From Armigeres subalbatus (lineage: Eukaryota; Arthropoda; Insecta; Diptera; Culicidae), in assembly GCF_024139115.2 (NCBI RefSeq), contig NC_085140.1, forward strand, positions 460,815,506-460,879,505: DNA of 64,000 bases, written 5' to 3'. The notes under the pieces are model-generated. The model was not told the DNA's origin. It did not search any database and worked only from the letters and a program-made list of their open reading frames with translations. Every line of letters begins with the position of its first letter. The stretch's first letter is position 1. The position numbers were made by a program, and so were the translations under genes. Shown one piece after another: positions 33,601-44,173 of the stretch.

Positions 33601-34137
33601 ATAACACAGTACTATGACCATGAGTATTATGACCGCACAATTCGTAGTTGCTACTCTGTGATTGACTGGAACTTGCGAAATTGTACAGACAACACAATAA
33701 ATTGGGCTTGAGACTAGCTACCCATTCTTAATGTACACGTTTCGGGAGCTCAAATATGTAACGTCAATAACGGCGCCGGCCACTTCCTTACGGTCATGGA
33801 GGAAGGAAAGGATTGCTAGTCCGACTCTCTTTGCTACTAGAGACCGAGTATACCTCTGCATCTCCACGATATTCTTGGGATAGGATTTCATTTTAATTAC
33901 AAAGGATAATTTATCTTGCTTACAGATTCCGTCCTACAGATTCCGTCCTACAGATTCCGGCCACATATATGTGGTCATTTCCATCCACGTTTTTAGCATC
34001 TATTGTTAGCGGTGTCTGATGGCGTTTATGTTGCTCGGCACACATTATCCAGCTGTAATGCCTTCAGAATTATGAATTTTAGACATCATCTGCGTTATAT
34101 CTGCCTATTCAACATGTTTCACAATAGAGTAGTACAT
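33601..34137. other. unassigned sequence with a 14-bp tandem
   Basis: ACAGATTCCGTCCT is repeated almost three times at about 33923-33960. The block AATAACGGCGCCGGCCACTT through GATTGCTAGTCCGACTCTCT to CTGCATCTCCACGATATTCT (33765-33875) has the look of repeat-derived sequence, but I could not assign it. Confidence 0.3.
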
Positions 34138-35470
34138 TCAAATTTTGGTGCGTCGAACAATCCGGTTGGGTCTCCGAATATCTCTAAAACTCGCGAAGGT
34201 AGCCCCAGCCTCTCTGACTCGTGCTTCCATGTCGATCCTAATTTCACCGTCTGATGATATCAGACTGCCAGGATATTGAAATCCTCCGAACGTCCGGCTA
34301 CTGCAAAGTTTGAGGGGCTGTTCCTGTTGACACTCAGCCACCTCGTCATGCTGACGTTGATGGTGAGACCCGCCGCAATGAAGCATACGGTTAGCTCGTT
34401 GTACTAACATAGGGTTTCGAATCGTGATCATTAGCCAATTTAAATCAGAGTCGTCTAGATGTTACACGAAAATAAACTGCCAAAGCAGCTCAAGGTATGG
34501 TACACAGTAAATCGCACCCACCAAGATCTTATCGATTACGCTCAGAATTAACAGGGAAGATGAAATCCTTGCCTCACATCAGCGACTATCCGAATGGGGC
34601 TAGACAAAGCTCCGATCTGAAAATCTTAAAATCCCTTGCACCCCTGGGTGCCACACGGATTTTCGTGACTCAGACAACAGAAATCCCATCCGTAGTCAAT
34701 GAATTACAAAGGGACACTTCCAACTTGTTGCCGTGCTCCAGAATGATGCGAAGTGGGGAAAAATATTGCGTAATAGTTGCTACAACATTCGCACAGACAG
34801 CATAGGATCAGCCCTGAACACCTCCACCGACAGCCGACCGACATTGGGGGCCCCTTTAGATTTCATGCTTCGGATGGCTGCTTCATGAAGAACACTGACT
34901 GAGACTTGGAGAAAGTATTTGAAGTGCTCGAACCAACATTTCAGCTGTCCAAGTCAGTGAGTAATTGATAATCTCCGGTTGCTGCAACCATCCTTTCTGT
35001 CCTGTCCTGACTGCAGCAGCGCCCGCCTCCTACTTACAGAGACACATTCCGTTGACGGGACTCGAACTCCTCTGATTCTATCTGTTGCTCAATCTTTGCT
35101 TCTCTATGCTCCAAAATCTTCCGTTCTTTTCGCTGCGTGCACAGCACACCCAAATTGTTGTCGCCTGTTGCGATAAAAGCATTCTTCGTCGCCCACTTCT
35201 CTTCTACGCTACCACCTTCCAGAATATCAACTACCCGAGCTCCAAGTTCTTCAACGAACGATCTCTTCACAGCTGGATCTCTAGTCGGTCTGTTTTGATT
35301 CGTCGCCCGTACCTCTCCTCCTGCCGCTGAATCCGAGCAATGCGTTGTCGGATCTCGCCAATTAGAAGATGATAATGAAATGCGATTTCAGCGCTGCGTT
35401 TATTACGGGTACCGTCTCCATTTTCAGCTGATCCATTACCAGTGGAGCCAAATACTAAACCTGTCAACTA
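34138..35470 (-). pseudogene. decayed non-LTR retrotransposon, minus strand
   Basis: The frame at 34138-34431 ends with RTFGGFQYPGSLISSDGE, then ARVREAGATFASFRDIRR and IVRRTKI. This is the post-catalytic segment of a non-LTR reverse transcriptase (usual form F.YLGS.IS.DG...RI.KA..AF..L). Upstream on the same strand, 35034-35270 (VEELGARVVDILEGG, WATKNAFIATGDNNLG, RKERKILEHREAK) and 35267-35467 resemble the endonuclease-RT linker. Frames are broken and the catalytic core is not readable. Confidence 0.5.
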
Positions 35471-35779
35471 AAAGCGGCTTCAGAGAAGTAAGTCAAACGC
35501 TGCTGGCTGCAAACGGGAGAAACGGGCGCAGGTGGGCTCCATGGTCGACGATGGAAGGAAAGCCAAAACAACCGTCAATAATAGCCTCTTCTATGATTCA
35601 CAACGCATGATTGGAGACTTATCCTAATTCAGTTATAGGGAAAGGTTGACGATTCTCCGACGGCAGCAGGCAGGATTCCCCCGAACACGATCAAGTCAGA
35701 ACCATTCTGTCACGCTTTGCATCATTGAATTTCAAGAGTCCCTCTAGTTGGTACTAATTGACCAAAGAGTTCTGCACAA

Positions 35780-36660
35780 TGGAATCGCTAGAGTGAGGCA
35801 AGAATGGATGTATTATATCTCTGTTGCTGTTGCCAATCGAAATCGACGAAATCATGGACCGCTCTAGCAGCCCACCACCATAGAGCAATCGAACGACCTC
35901 AACCCAGATGATGATACTGCCTTATCAACGCAACAGTGCTTTACCGTGTAGAGTAAACTGAATGACCTGGCCGTGTGACTGAATGACACTCATCAACGTC
36001 AACAAGACCAAATCGTTGGATGTGAACAACTTCAACTGTGCAATTGCCGGGCAAACAGTGGAGAAGGTCGAAAATCAAAACCAGCCAACAACGGGCGGCG
36101 GACCAAGATCAACATTGAACATGGAGATCCAATCGGTTCAGGCAGTGGCGTAGCCAGAAAATTGGTCTGGGGGGGGGGTTCTCTGAACAACTTTTTTTTT
36201 ATTTGAGAAGGTAAAAAAATTTTCTTCTAAAAATGTTGTCTCTGGGGGGGGTTTTATACCCAAAACCATCCCCATGGCTACGCCACTGGGTTCAGGCAAT
36301 GCATTAAACCCCGAATACGCAACTCTAACGTGAAATCTGTGATGTTATACGCCAGTAAGACTTGGTAGCAGAGATCACATAGATTTGCCGAAATCCGATA
36401 TCAACAGCATCTCTACAATATGAATGGACGTAGACCGGTCACACGCCACGTAAGAGCGGAGAAGAAATCTGCAAGCAAGCGCTGGACAGGAATCCGGCAG
36501 AACATCATAGCAGAGGCAAACCTAGGATCTCGTGGCGACGAAACCTTAACAGAGAAATAAACGAAGTCGATAGGAATCAGACTTGGGTCGAAGTCAAGGA
36601 TGGAGATCTTTTACGTTGGCCCTATGTACCCCTAAAGGTACTCAGAACACAAGAGTGAGT
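35780..36660 (+). pseudogene. decayed non-LTR retrotransposon, plus strand
   Basis: Conceptual fragments, in several frames, read LINVNKTKSLDVNNFN (motif D region) near 36000, AIAGQTVEKV, SNVKSVMLYASKTW near 36320, then ALDRNPAEHHSRGKP and RNLNREINEVDRNQTW near 36480-36600. These are the thumb and C-terminal landmarks of the same type of element as at 34138-35470, but on the opposite strand. Split by a hAT-type MITE at 36143-36288. Confidence 0.55.
36143..36288. mobile_element. hAT-type MITE, 146 bp, 8-bp TSD GGTTCAGG
   Basis: Ends CAGTGGCGTAGCC and GGCTACGCCACTG. The interior has GGTCTGGGGGGGGG and CTCTGGGGGGGG with poly-T between. GGTTCAGG lies at 36135-36142 and 36289-36296. The CAGTGGC-type terminus and 8-bp duplication are hAT hallmarks. 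No transposase. Confidence 0.85.
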
Positions 36661-38880
36661 GTGTGAGAATTGGATCCCACTTAATGAATGGCACACGTAC
36701 ATGGGTGCTGAGAAGGAAACCAACCCCGGTGTCGTAAAGCCAATGTAATTTTGATTGACTATTTTTATAAAGAAATAGAGATTTATTTAGATTATTGTAG
36801 AACTTGTTTGGAAGAATGTTTTATTTTTCATAAAACCCAATAATCAAGGTTGTTTTTAGTGTACGATCGTACCTTTGCTTGAAGTAAGGTAAGGGAAAAT
36901 CTGCAACCAGACACATGAGAAGACATCTCGCATCGTGTGGGGGTTGGGAAGCGCCCAGACAGCAACCGCCGTGCTTGAGCCGAAATGACCTCCGTACGAC
37001 TATACAAAAATCCCCGTAGTCCATCCGCTAACAAGTAGTAGGCCATGCTGATATGATGCTTCACCGATTCTACTTCACACTTCACATGTATTCCGTATAG
37101 TCCGGGAAGTCTGCAATTCCGAACCTTTGCAAGAACTTTATAAAATAGTCATGTTCAGACTACACGTCTGTGATTTCAAAAGTACATCTGACCATTGCCC
37201 CCATTTATTCAACCAGTTTGAGTTTCATACTTGACCTAAAAAAAAGTTTATAATTCTGGCAGTACTAAATATTTTGTTGTTATTGTTTCAACAGTTAAGA
37301 GTCCTTCAGCAAAACAGCACTTTTCAAAAAGAAAAAAAAAAAAAAAAACAAAATATTCTACAGAAATAAGTTCCAGTATTTTTTCAAATTATAAGTTTAT
37401 GCTATATTCACTACTGGATAAATATGTTACAAATATTCATATTCTTTGCTTTATCTAAACATTCTTTGCTATCATTTTCCATTAAAATTTTAAATTTTCC
37501 ATGGAATAATTGCATTTGGACTTTTTTTTTGTTTCCTTGTTATTTTTTTATTCCCACCCTCGTACCTTCCGAGAGCTGTAGGACATAAAATAAATTTAAT
37601 ATTTGTATCGACCTTATTAAAAATGTTGATACGCGTTTTGTTAAATGTAACTATTAATGTGAGACACCATTTTTTCCACATATTTATTTTTTAATAAATG
37701 AACCAATAAAGTTAGCTGGCAAAGATTTGCTAAACATTGTTATTTCAATCCCTGAATCTACTCTAAAAATTTGGTAAGGATCGATCTTTTACTACAACAT
37801 GTTCAGTTGTTTCAAACATGTTGTCAAAACAGGAAGGTTGCGCTCCGCATTGTACATTTTTTTCAAGCGAACGAAGCTCGTGTGAAAAGTACACGGTGGA
37901 CATTTTTGAACGTGAAAATGTTTCGAAAACTGTTAAAGGATTTAAAGTAGACCGAGCTCCATTGTCTTCAAAGGTGATTGAAAGGCCAAAGGCACAAGCA
38001 ACTCATCAATAGGATCAAAAGCATCATCTGGAAATGGCAGCCGTCCAACGGCCATGTGATACCTGTTATGGATATGCGATAACATACTTTTTCTTGGCGA
38101 AACGAAACGGAACGAGATTAGAAATGTCTATATTAGTTCGTAACGAAACGAAATATAAATTATTACGTGATATGGAAACGATACAAAATTAAGTTCTCAT
38201 TTGATTCGAAATTTGACGAAACTGTGGTAGTAGCAGATGGTATTAAAATAATAATTGAAGTTACTGAATAAAAGTATAAATTATTTGAATGAAATTTGAA
38301 CTGCTAATCAAATAGCTTCCAAATAGTAGGCGTTCATCATTACCATAAATATGAGCTTGATTGACAGAACGAAATGAAGAAAAAGTGACGATATTAATCT
38401 GAACTTCTGGTGCTTCGCTCAAGTATCATTAGAGCTAATTGTTGTGTTGGAACATACTTGTGAGTACTTCGACTATGACGATTCAGATATTCGATGGATG
38501 TCCTAAGGATATTCGCTCGGCCACGACAGAAACGAAACAATTAGATAGAGAGGTTATCGATATGTAGGAAGCAAAAACGTGCGTGGATCGAAGGGACCGA
38601 GAAAACCGTCGACATAGAAAAAGATATTGGAACATCGAGATGTAGAGAGTCGACCAGTGTTTTAGTAACGAATAAATCAGTCTATATAAAAAAACCTAGT
38701 GTTTTCATTTAAAGATGATTGACATTTCGCACTGCACATTTCTTTGGGCGAATTATCCCGAATCTGGTCATTTTTATATCAGTTTGAAATAAGTGCCTAT
38801 TGCGATGAGCTTTTTGTCGTGGGTGTGTAAAAGTAAAAGTATGAGACTTGTCATATTCGGATTCCAATTCTGATACCCAT
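36661..38880. other. unassigned A+T-rich sequence
   Basis: Contains an A18 run near 37331 and a small palindrome (CAACATGTT ... AACATGTTG at 37795-37824). Open frames on either strand (36821-37085, 37490-37681, 37818-38012, 38709-38894) show no domain. ACGAAACGAAACGGAACGAG near 38100 is a short purine-rich repeat. Confidence 0.3.
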
Positions 38881-38893
38881 ATGATTTTTATCA

Positions 38894-39779
38894 TGCTTGT
38901 ACGTGCTTGTGGGCGGAACCGAGCGCGACAGGGCCCGCCTGGGAAGCAGTGCTACGATAGACGGGGATACCTTCGAGGCGGTCAAAGAGTTCGTCTATCT
39001 TGGATCCTTGCTAACGGCTGATAACAATTTCATTTATTGAACGGCTACTCAGTCTTGTACTTATTACAACGAGGGAAATACTTTCCCCTTGAAAAAGACA
39101 AATCCCCGTGTCGTAACGTCGGGTAAATAAAAAACTCGTTGTAATAAGTGCAAGACTGAGTAGCCGTTCAATAAATGAAATTAAAACGTACAGTCGATCC
39201 ATAATCTGATAACAATGTTAGTCGTGATATATGAGGGCGCATCATCTGTGGAAGTCGGGCCTACTACGGGCTCCAGAAGAAACTGCGGTCAAAAAAGATT
39301 CGCCACCACACCAAATGTGTCATGTACAAGACGCTAATAAGACCGGTAGTCCTCTACGGACATGAAATATGGACAATGCTCGAGGAGGACTTGCAAGCAC
39401 TCTGAGTATTCGAGAGACGTGTGCTTAGAACCATCTTTGGCGGTGTGCAAGAAGACGGTGTGTGCCGGCGAAGAATGAACCACGAGCTCGCCAGAGAACC
39501 AAGTATCCAGAAGGTAGCTAAAGCCGGAAGGGTACGATGGGCAGGGCATGTTGCAAGAATGCCGGACAGCAACCCTGCAAAGATGGTGTTCGCTTCCGAT
39601 CCGGCAGGTACGAGACGGCGTGGAGCACAGCGAGCGAGGTGGGCAGACCAGGTGCAAAACGACTTGGCGAGCGTGGGGCGCATTCGAGGATGGAGAGATG
39701 CGGCCTCGAACCGTGTATTGTGGCGTCAAATTGTTGATTTAGTGTTATCTGTTTAGATGTAAACTAAATAAATGAATGA
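38894..39779 (+). pseudogene. 5'-truncated RTE-like retrotransposon, copy 2, itself interrupted
   Basis: Same sequence as copy 1 at 24194 (GTGGGCGGAACCGAGCGCGA, then GGAAGTCGGGCCTACTACGG) with a premature TGA where copy 1 reads LGVFERR, and a small in-frame loss after NHELA. Ends AACTAAATAAATGAATGA. A 13-bp duplication ATGATTTTTATCA flanks it (38881-38893 and 39780-39792). A foldback element splits it at 39028-39205. Dead fragment lacking endonuclease and the RT catalytic core. Confidence 0.85.
39028..39205. mobile_element. foldback insertion within RTE copy 2, TSD CTGATAACAA
   Basis: Arms of 45 bp (39028-39072 and 39136-39180) begin TTTCATTTATTGAACGGCTA and end TAGCCGTTCAATAAATGAAA, one mismatch apart. 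A 25-bp unpaired tail follows (TTAAAACGTACAGTCGATCC, ATAAT). CTGATAACAA occurs at 39018-39027 and 39206-39215. Comparison with copy 1 confirms that exactly this block is extra. Confidence 0.85.
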
Positions 39780-40009
39780 ATGATTTTTATCAAAAGAAAT
39801 GAAGATAGGCTTGATTATGCTAAAGCATGCTCTCATAGCGTTCTATCGTTGTAGTTTTGAGCTGTTTCAAAATCATCAGATGAATAATTTTATTCCGGGC
39901 TATCTAAGAATTTCAAGCATTTGAGTATAGGACTTATGGTATATAAGAGTAACGAAAGAACAATTTGCTCATCTTTTTCTTCTTCTTCTTCTTATTGTTA
40001 TTATTATTG

Positions 40010-40165
40010 GCATTAAATCCCCCACTGGGCCATTGCCGCCCAGGAAGTCGAGACTTTCCAAATCGAAAATTGTCTAGACTGGCATCGGAAATCGAACCCA
40101 GCCACCTTCAGCAGGGTCTTGCTTTATAGCCGTGCATCTTACCGCTAGGCTAAGGAGGGCTCCTC
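40010..40165 (-). mobile_element. Feilai-type tRNA-derived SINE, internally deleted
   Basis: Minus strand: CCTTAGCCTAGCGGTAAGAT (box A), GCACGGCTATAAAGCAAGAC, GGCTGGGTTCGATTTCC (box B), body GATTTGGAAAGTCTCGACTT, CCTGGGC, then a jump to CCCAGTGGGGGATTTAATGC and an AATAATAATAACAATAAG / (GAA)n tail at 39980-40005. Most of the usual middle is missing. Family name recalled, not searched. Confidence 0.7.
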
Positions 40166-40394
40166 TTAGTGATCATTTGAATCAAATGTGATTTGATTTC
40201 ATGTCGTTTTCGTTGAATATCAAACCTAAAAATGGATTTTTAAAAAATGAATTTCCCATTTATTTTTCAGTTATGTTGTAGCAGAGAATATATGTAGTTT
40301 TTGCACTATGATTCATAAATGGAGAAATGATGGTCAAAAAAGTTATAACTTTTTTAAATTAGGTGGTTTTCCAAAAATGGTATGATTACTAAGA

Positions 40395-40460
40395 ATACTG
40401 GATCATTAGGCCGAATGGTCACTAGGCCGAACGATCATTTGGGTCGAATGACAATTAGGA
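40395..40460 (+). repeat. 17-bp tandem with GGCCGAATG core
   Basis: Four degenerate units: GATCATTAGGCCGAATG, GTCACTAGGCCGAACG, ATCATTTGGGTCGAATG, ACAATTAGGACGATTGG. The last runs into the purine tract that follows. Confidence 0.6.
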
Positions 40461-40461
40461 C

Positions 40462-40752
40462 GATTGGGAAGTGGGGAGTGAGAAGTTAGTAGTGTGAAGT
40501 GAGGATGAACAGAAGGAGAACGGAAGAAGAAAGTAAGAATAAGGAAGAAGAAAGAAGGAAGAAGAAATAAGGGTGAGGGAGAAAGAAAAAGAAGAAGGAA
40601 TAAGGAAGGAGGAAGAAGAAAGTAGGAATGAGAAAGAAAAAAAGGAAGAAGGAAGATGGAAGAAGGCAGAGGTAAGAGGAAGAAGAAAATGCGAAAAAAG
40701 CATAAAGAAGAAAGTAGGAAGAAAAAAGAAGGGAGAAGAAGAATTTAGAAGC
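40462..40752 (+). repeat. GAAGAAG-type purine tract, part 1
   Basis: Almost pure A/G on the plus strand, irregular GGAAGAAGAAA units. Minus-strand Phe/Ser/Leu frames and plus-strand Lys/Glu frames over it are translations of the repeat. Homopurine strand asymmetry allows triplex or R-loop structure. Confidence 0.85.
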
Positions 40753-41027
40753 AGGCATTGCAATTTATCCCATCATTCGATCTTCTGAGCAAAGATACTG
40801 ATGATATGCTGCGATATCGATCTTAGTTATCTATCTGCTCAGTAAACAAATTGCAGTGTTCGCCATGGAGAAAAGTTTTTTTACAGCTTTTGTTGTAGCA
40901 ACGCCCTCTCAACGTGAACAAACACCGAACCGGCTATCAGGATCATCATCAAATACTCTTTGATTAGGGATAATATCTTTGCACAAGCAAAGATGGTATC
41001 CTGTGCTCAGATGATATTGCAATGCCT
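40753..41027. mobile_element. MITE with AGGCATTGCAAT ends splitting the purine tract
   Basis: AGGCATTGCAAT at the left and ATTGCAATGCCT at the right. Inside, CGATCTTCTGAGCAAAGATA and CTTTGCACAAGCAAAGATGG, TGTGCTCAGATGAT form imperfect inverted arms. The purine tract resumes immediately on the far side, so the element landed in it. Confidence 0.75.
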
Positions 41028-41640
41028 ATTAAGAAGGATGGAGGAAGAAAAAAGAAGGGAGAGGAAAGAAGGAAGAGAGAAGAAGGAAGAAGGAGAATAG
41101 AAAAAAGAAGAAGGAAGAAAGAAGAAGAAAAAATGAAGAAGGAATTATGGATGACGAAGAAGTAAGAAATAGGAAAGAAGAAGGAAGAAAGAAGGAAAAA
41201 AGAAGTAGGAAGAAAGGTAAAGGAAGAAAGAAGAAGGAAAAAGGGAGAAAGGCGAATGGAAAAACTAGAAAGAAAAAGAAAGGAGGAGGTTGGAAAAATG
41301 AAGAAGGAAAAAGGAACAAGGAAGAAGCATGAGGGAAAGAGGAAGAAGGAAGAAGGAAGAAGGAAAAAGAAAGAAGAAAGAAGAAAGATGGAAGAAGGAA
41401 TAAGGGAAAAGAAAGAAGGAAAGAGGAAGATGAAGAAGAAAGAAAAAGGCAAAGAAGGAAAAGGAAGAAGGCGAAAAGAAGAAAGAAGGAAGAATTAAGA
41501 AGGAAGAAGGAAGGTATGGAGAAAGAAAAAAGAAGAAAGAAAGATGAAGGATGGTGGAAGAAGGGAGAAAGAAAAAGGAAGAAAAAGAAATAAGAACATA
41601 AGAGAAAGGAGAAAGAAGGAAGAAAAAAGAAAGAAAAAAT
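41028..41640 (+). repeat. GAAGAAG-type purine tract, part 2
   Basis: Continuation of the 40462 tract (GAAGGAAGAAGG, AAAGAAGAAAG). The minus frame 41029-41676 (215 codons) is almost only Phe, Ser, Leu and Pro and is rejected as a gene. Confidence 0.85.
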
Positions 41641-41794
41641 CTGAAGAGTTATGTACAAGACACGACCGCCCATCATAAACTAAGTAATACAGTTTGGTGC
41701 GTTGAGGAATGTAATCATGAATATTTACTTTCTCACTTACGTCACTGGTTCAGAACAAAATTTACGTAACTAAAAATATGAAAATTGTTGGATA

Positions 41795-42014
41795 CCGTCA
41801 TCGGGGGACACAATGGGTCTGGGGAGTGACAATTGGTCAGTGCCCTCACCGACAGTCTGGAGGTCGGATAACAAAATCGTTTAAAAAGGTCTCTTATAAT
41901 TCAGTTTTATTGCCCTTAGATACTCAAAATCAATTCTACAAGCATTATAGGTAGTTAAAACAGTGGCCCATTCTGACCCCAATTTGACTCATTGTCATGC
42001 AACCCCGACGACGG
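41795..42014. mobile_element. TA-flanked MITE with CCGTCATCGGGG ends, 220 bp
   Basis: Left CCGTCATCGGGGGACACAAT, right CATGCAACCCCGACGACGG, with TA on both sides (41793-41794, 42015-42016). Inside are GGGTCTGGGGAGTGACAATT and CCATTCTGACCCCAATTTGA as an inner inverted pair. Non-coding. Confidence 0.75.
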
Positions 42015-42409
42015 TACGATAACTTTAAATTTTCACTTTTAAACTTAAATTAAAATGATGCTTTCGCGATTCCGACTGTTTGATTCGACTTAGTGTGGTT
42101 AATGCATCCAAAGGTTAATTGCCTACATTTTCAATGGAATGAAAACGCCTTTGGGCAGCCCCCTCTTTTCCGTCCGCAACATTTAGCAATCCAAAGCGTT
42201 CTAACTACACAGCAAATAATTTTGAAAATTGAACGACGTGTAAAATTGCAGCTTATCCCATCAAATGAATTAACATTCGATATTCAATTAAATTTCATTG
42301 AATTTTACAAGCAAGCACCGTTTAATTATATTTAGATTAAGAAGAATAGTGAGATCAATTAAATGTTACGTTAATTTGCATGCTCCAAATCAAGCTCTAT
42401 CTGGAATAA

Positions 42410-42545
42410 GAGCGAATGTCGCAAGAGAGAATTCTCTTCATCGACTTCACCTCTTTTATATAAAAGCGACAAGCAGCGGATTTTCTTGTTGTTTATCACC
42501 TCAGAACGATAGAAAACAATCCGAACTTGCATTCTGAGGTGATAT
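42410..42545 (+). repeat. dispersed repeat, copy 2 (partner 4840-5010)
   Basis: CGAATGTCGCAAGAGAGAAT, ACCTCTTTTATATAAAAGCG, ACAAGCAGCGGATTTTCTTG and CCTCAGAACGATAG in the same order as the copy at 4840. Confidence 0.6.
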
Positions 42546-43185
42546 CTTGATTTTTTGTAGATTACTAGTGTAGTAATATAGAGGTGGAAATAGTGGAGTT
42601 TAATTATTAAATATGAAGAAATACTATTTTTAAATAAAAAGCTTTATAATTGATTTTGGTAAAAGCTCATCTTGTTATAATTTAATTTGGTATCACTTAA
42701 AATACATCGTTGATGCTTATAATTTGAAAAGGCTTTTGACACAAAACAGATAGGCGTGATAGAACATACTATATGTTTCAAAGTGAACTATTAGTGTATC
42801 AACAAACGACGAACGGCGCTCCCGTAAATCCTAGGCAAAAGAAAGAGACAGAAAAGCATGCCCAGCTGCTCTGTCTCATGCTCGTTGTGCAGTAAAGCTT
42901 AGCTTGATTTCCTCCGCTAGGTTCGCTGTTGTTTCAAAATTATGGAAGGATCACATTCCACGGCAAAAGTGCCTATATGATATGTGCTGTTAGCGTTGTT
43001 CGCACCTAGAGAAAATTTTCCGACTGATTCCGATTCCTACGTATTTAAATAAGGCCGAATCTTTTATATTTCATGTCGAAATTTCGTCAATCCCACCCAA
43101 CTTGGAGACAAAACCTGTGGACCAAATTCCCGAAAAAATAAATTCCGCTTTCAAGAGTATAATTTGGTATAAACCTTGGCCTCTA
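42546..43185. other. unassigned sequence upstream of the coiled-coil gene
   Basis: CTGCTCTGTCTCATGCTC and the neighbouring patch at 42800-42950 are somewhat richer in G+C. No TATA box or initiator can be assigned with confidence. It may contain promoter sequence displaced by the repeat that follows. Confidence 0.3.
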
Positions 43186-43189
43186 TAGT

Positions 43190-43455
43190 CCTATCTATAT
43201 ACATAAAAATGAATTTCTGTTTGTTTGAATATAGATTCCGAAACTACTGAACCGATCGGCGTAAAAATGGTATGGAGAGGTTTTTGGGGCCGGGGAAGGT
43301 TTCTAAGATGATTAGAGACCCCTCCCTCCTTTGGAAAGGGGGGCTCCCATATAAATGAAACAGAAATTTCTGCATGACTCGAGAACTAAGCAGAGAATAA
43401 ATTAATTTTAGGCAAAACCTGGTGAAACGAAGTTCGTCGGGTCTGTTAGTATTTA
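43190..43455. repeat. dispersed repeat ending 67 bp before the start codon
   Basis: Begins CTATATACATAAAAATGAAT and ends ACGAAGTTCGTCGGGTCTGT, TAGT, with GACCCCTCCCTCCTTTGG, GGGGGGCTCCCATATAAATG and GCATGACTCGAGAACTAA between. I recall this arrangement as a common arthropod interspersed repeat, class uncertain. Here it sits between the gene and its upstream sequence. Confidence 0.6.
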
Positions 43456-43521
43456 ATAATTATTATAATTAGAACCCCTTGATCGCAGTAGGTACGCCGA
43501 CTACTTGTCATTTAGCGCAAA

Positions 43522-43655
43522 ATGGAGAAGCTACAGACATCTCGAATTAACCGCTCCAACAGCGATCATGCTGCTTTGGTAAACCGCGTTGCTGGACGGC
43601 GCACTTCTTCCGAGAAGGCCCCAAAAATCAAAGCTGCTCAGTCAACGTCTAATCT
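43522..43655 (+). CDS. coiled-coil protein gene, exon 1
   Basis: The start ATG lies in a good context (GCAAAATGG). The exon encodes 44 full codons starting MEKLQTSRINRSNSDHAALV and rich in Arg, Lys and Ser, then two bases of a split Leu codon. It ends at a strong donor (TCT|GTAAGT). The 62-nt intron that follows closes with AACAATAG, and the split codon is completed correctly by exon 2. Short introns in phase, conserved-looking codon use and continuity with exons 2-3 make this the most convincing gene in the window. Family not recognised; the basic N-terminus could bind microtubules, DNA or phosphoinositides, but that is only a possibility. Confidence 0.7.
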
Positions 43656-43717
43656 GTAAGTTTTGTGCCAGATTAATTAAAAATCCTTCACTTACTACAA
43701 TTGTTTTTGAACAATAG

Positions 43718-44108
43718 TTCGAAACAAACGCTTCCAAAAACAGTTAGCAAATTCACCGTTAGAAAACCAATTCGACCCGCCCAAAAGCAACTCTTTCCGG
43801 AGCCAGTTTTATCCGAATCTCTTGTCAATAAGCAAACCCCTGGACGTAAATTTCCAATGGAAAAAGCACTGACCATGATTGAAATGGGATCGCCTTCCAA
43901 GCAGAGCCAACAGCAGCACGGTGCGCAGCCCACAGGGAGTTTGTCCCAGTCTACTACCGCACTGGCCGACGACGGGACAACCCGAATGGTGAGCAACACG
44001 AGCAAACTATTCTTCGAGACCGGATTCAAGATGCTGCTGAAGTGCTGGAGAGCAGCCAAGCGCAAAAACGACCGTTTGAACACGCAACTCAGCCAGAAAG
44101 ACAGTACT
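43718..44108 (+). CDS. coiled-coil protein gene, exon 2
   Basis: Completes the Leu codon and continues SKQTLPKTVSKFTVRKPIRP, AQKQLFPEPVLSES, then a Gln/Ser/Thr-rich linker (PSKQSQQQHGAQPTGS). It closes with a helical segment, FFETGFKMLLKCWRAAKRK and NDRLNTQLSQKDST. It ends phase 0 at ACT|GTAAGT. Basic, proline-containing N-terminal tail followed by the first heptads is a layout shared by many cytoskeletal and spindle proteins (for example kinesin-14 tails, augmin-type proteins), but no diagnostic motif is present. The antisense frame 43688-44083 is a shadow. Confidence 0.75.
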
Positions 44109-44173
44109 GTAAGTTGGCTGTTAAGTGATTAGTTATTTTGTAAAAATAAATATTCGTATTTATTTTTAAATAG

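Noticed and set aside
41029..41676. 215-codon minus-strand frame (Phe/Ser/Leu-rich) that could pass for a membrane protein
   Set aside because: It is the translation of the homopurine tract; composition and repetition explain it fully.
43688..44083. 131-codon antisense frame over exon 2
   Set aside because: Shadow of the coding exon, whose splice phases support the plus strand.
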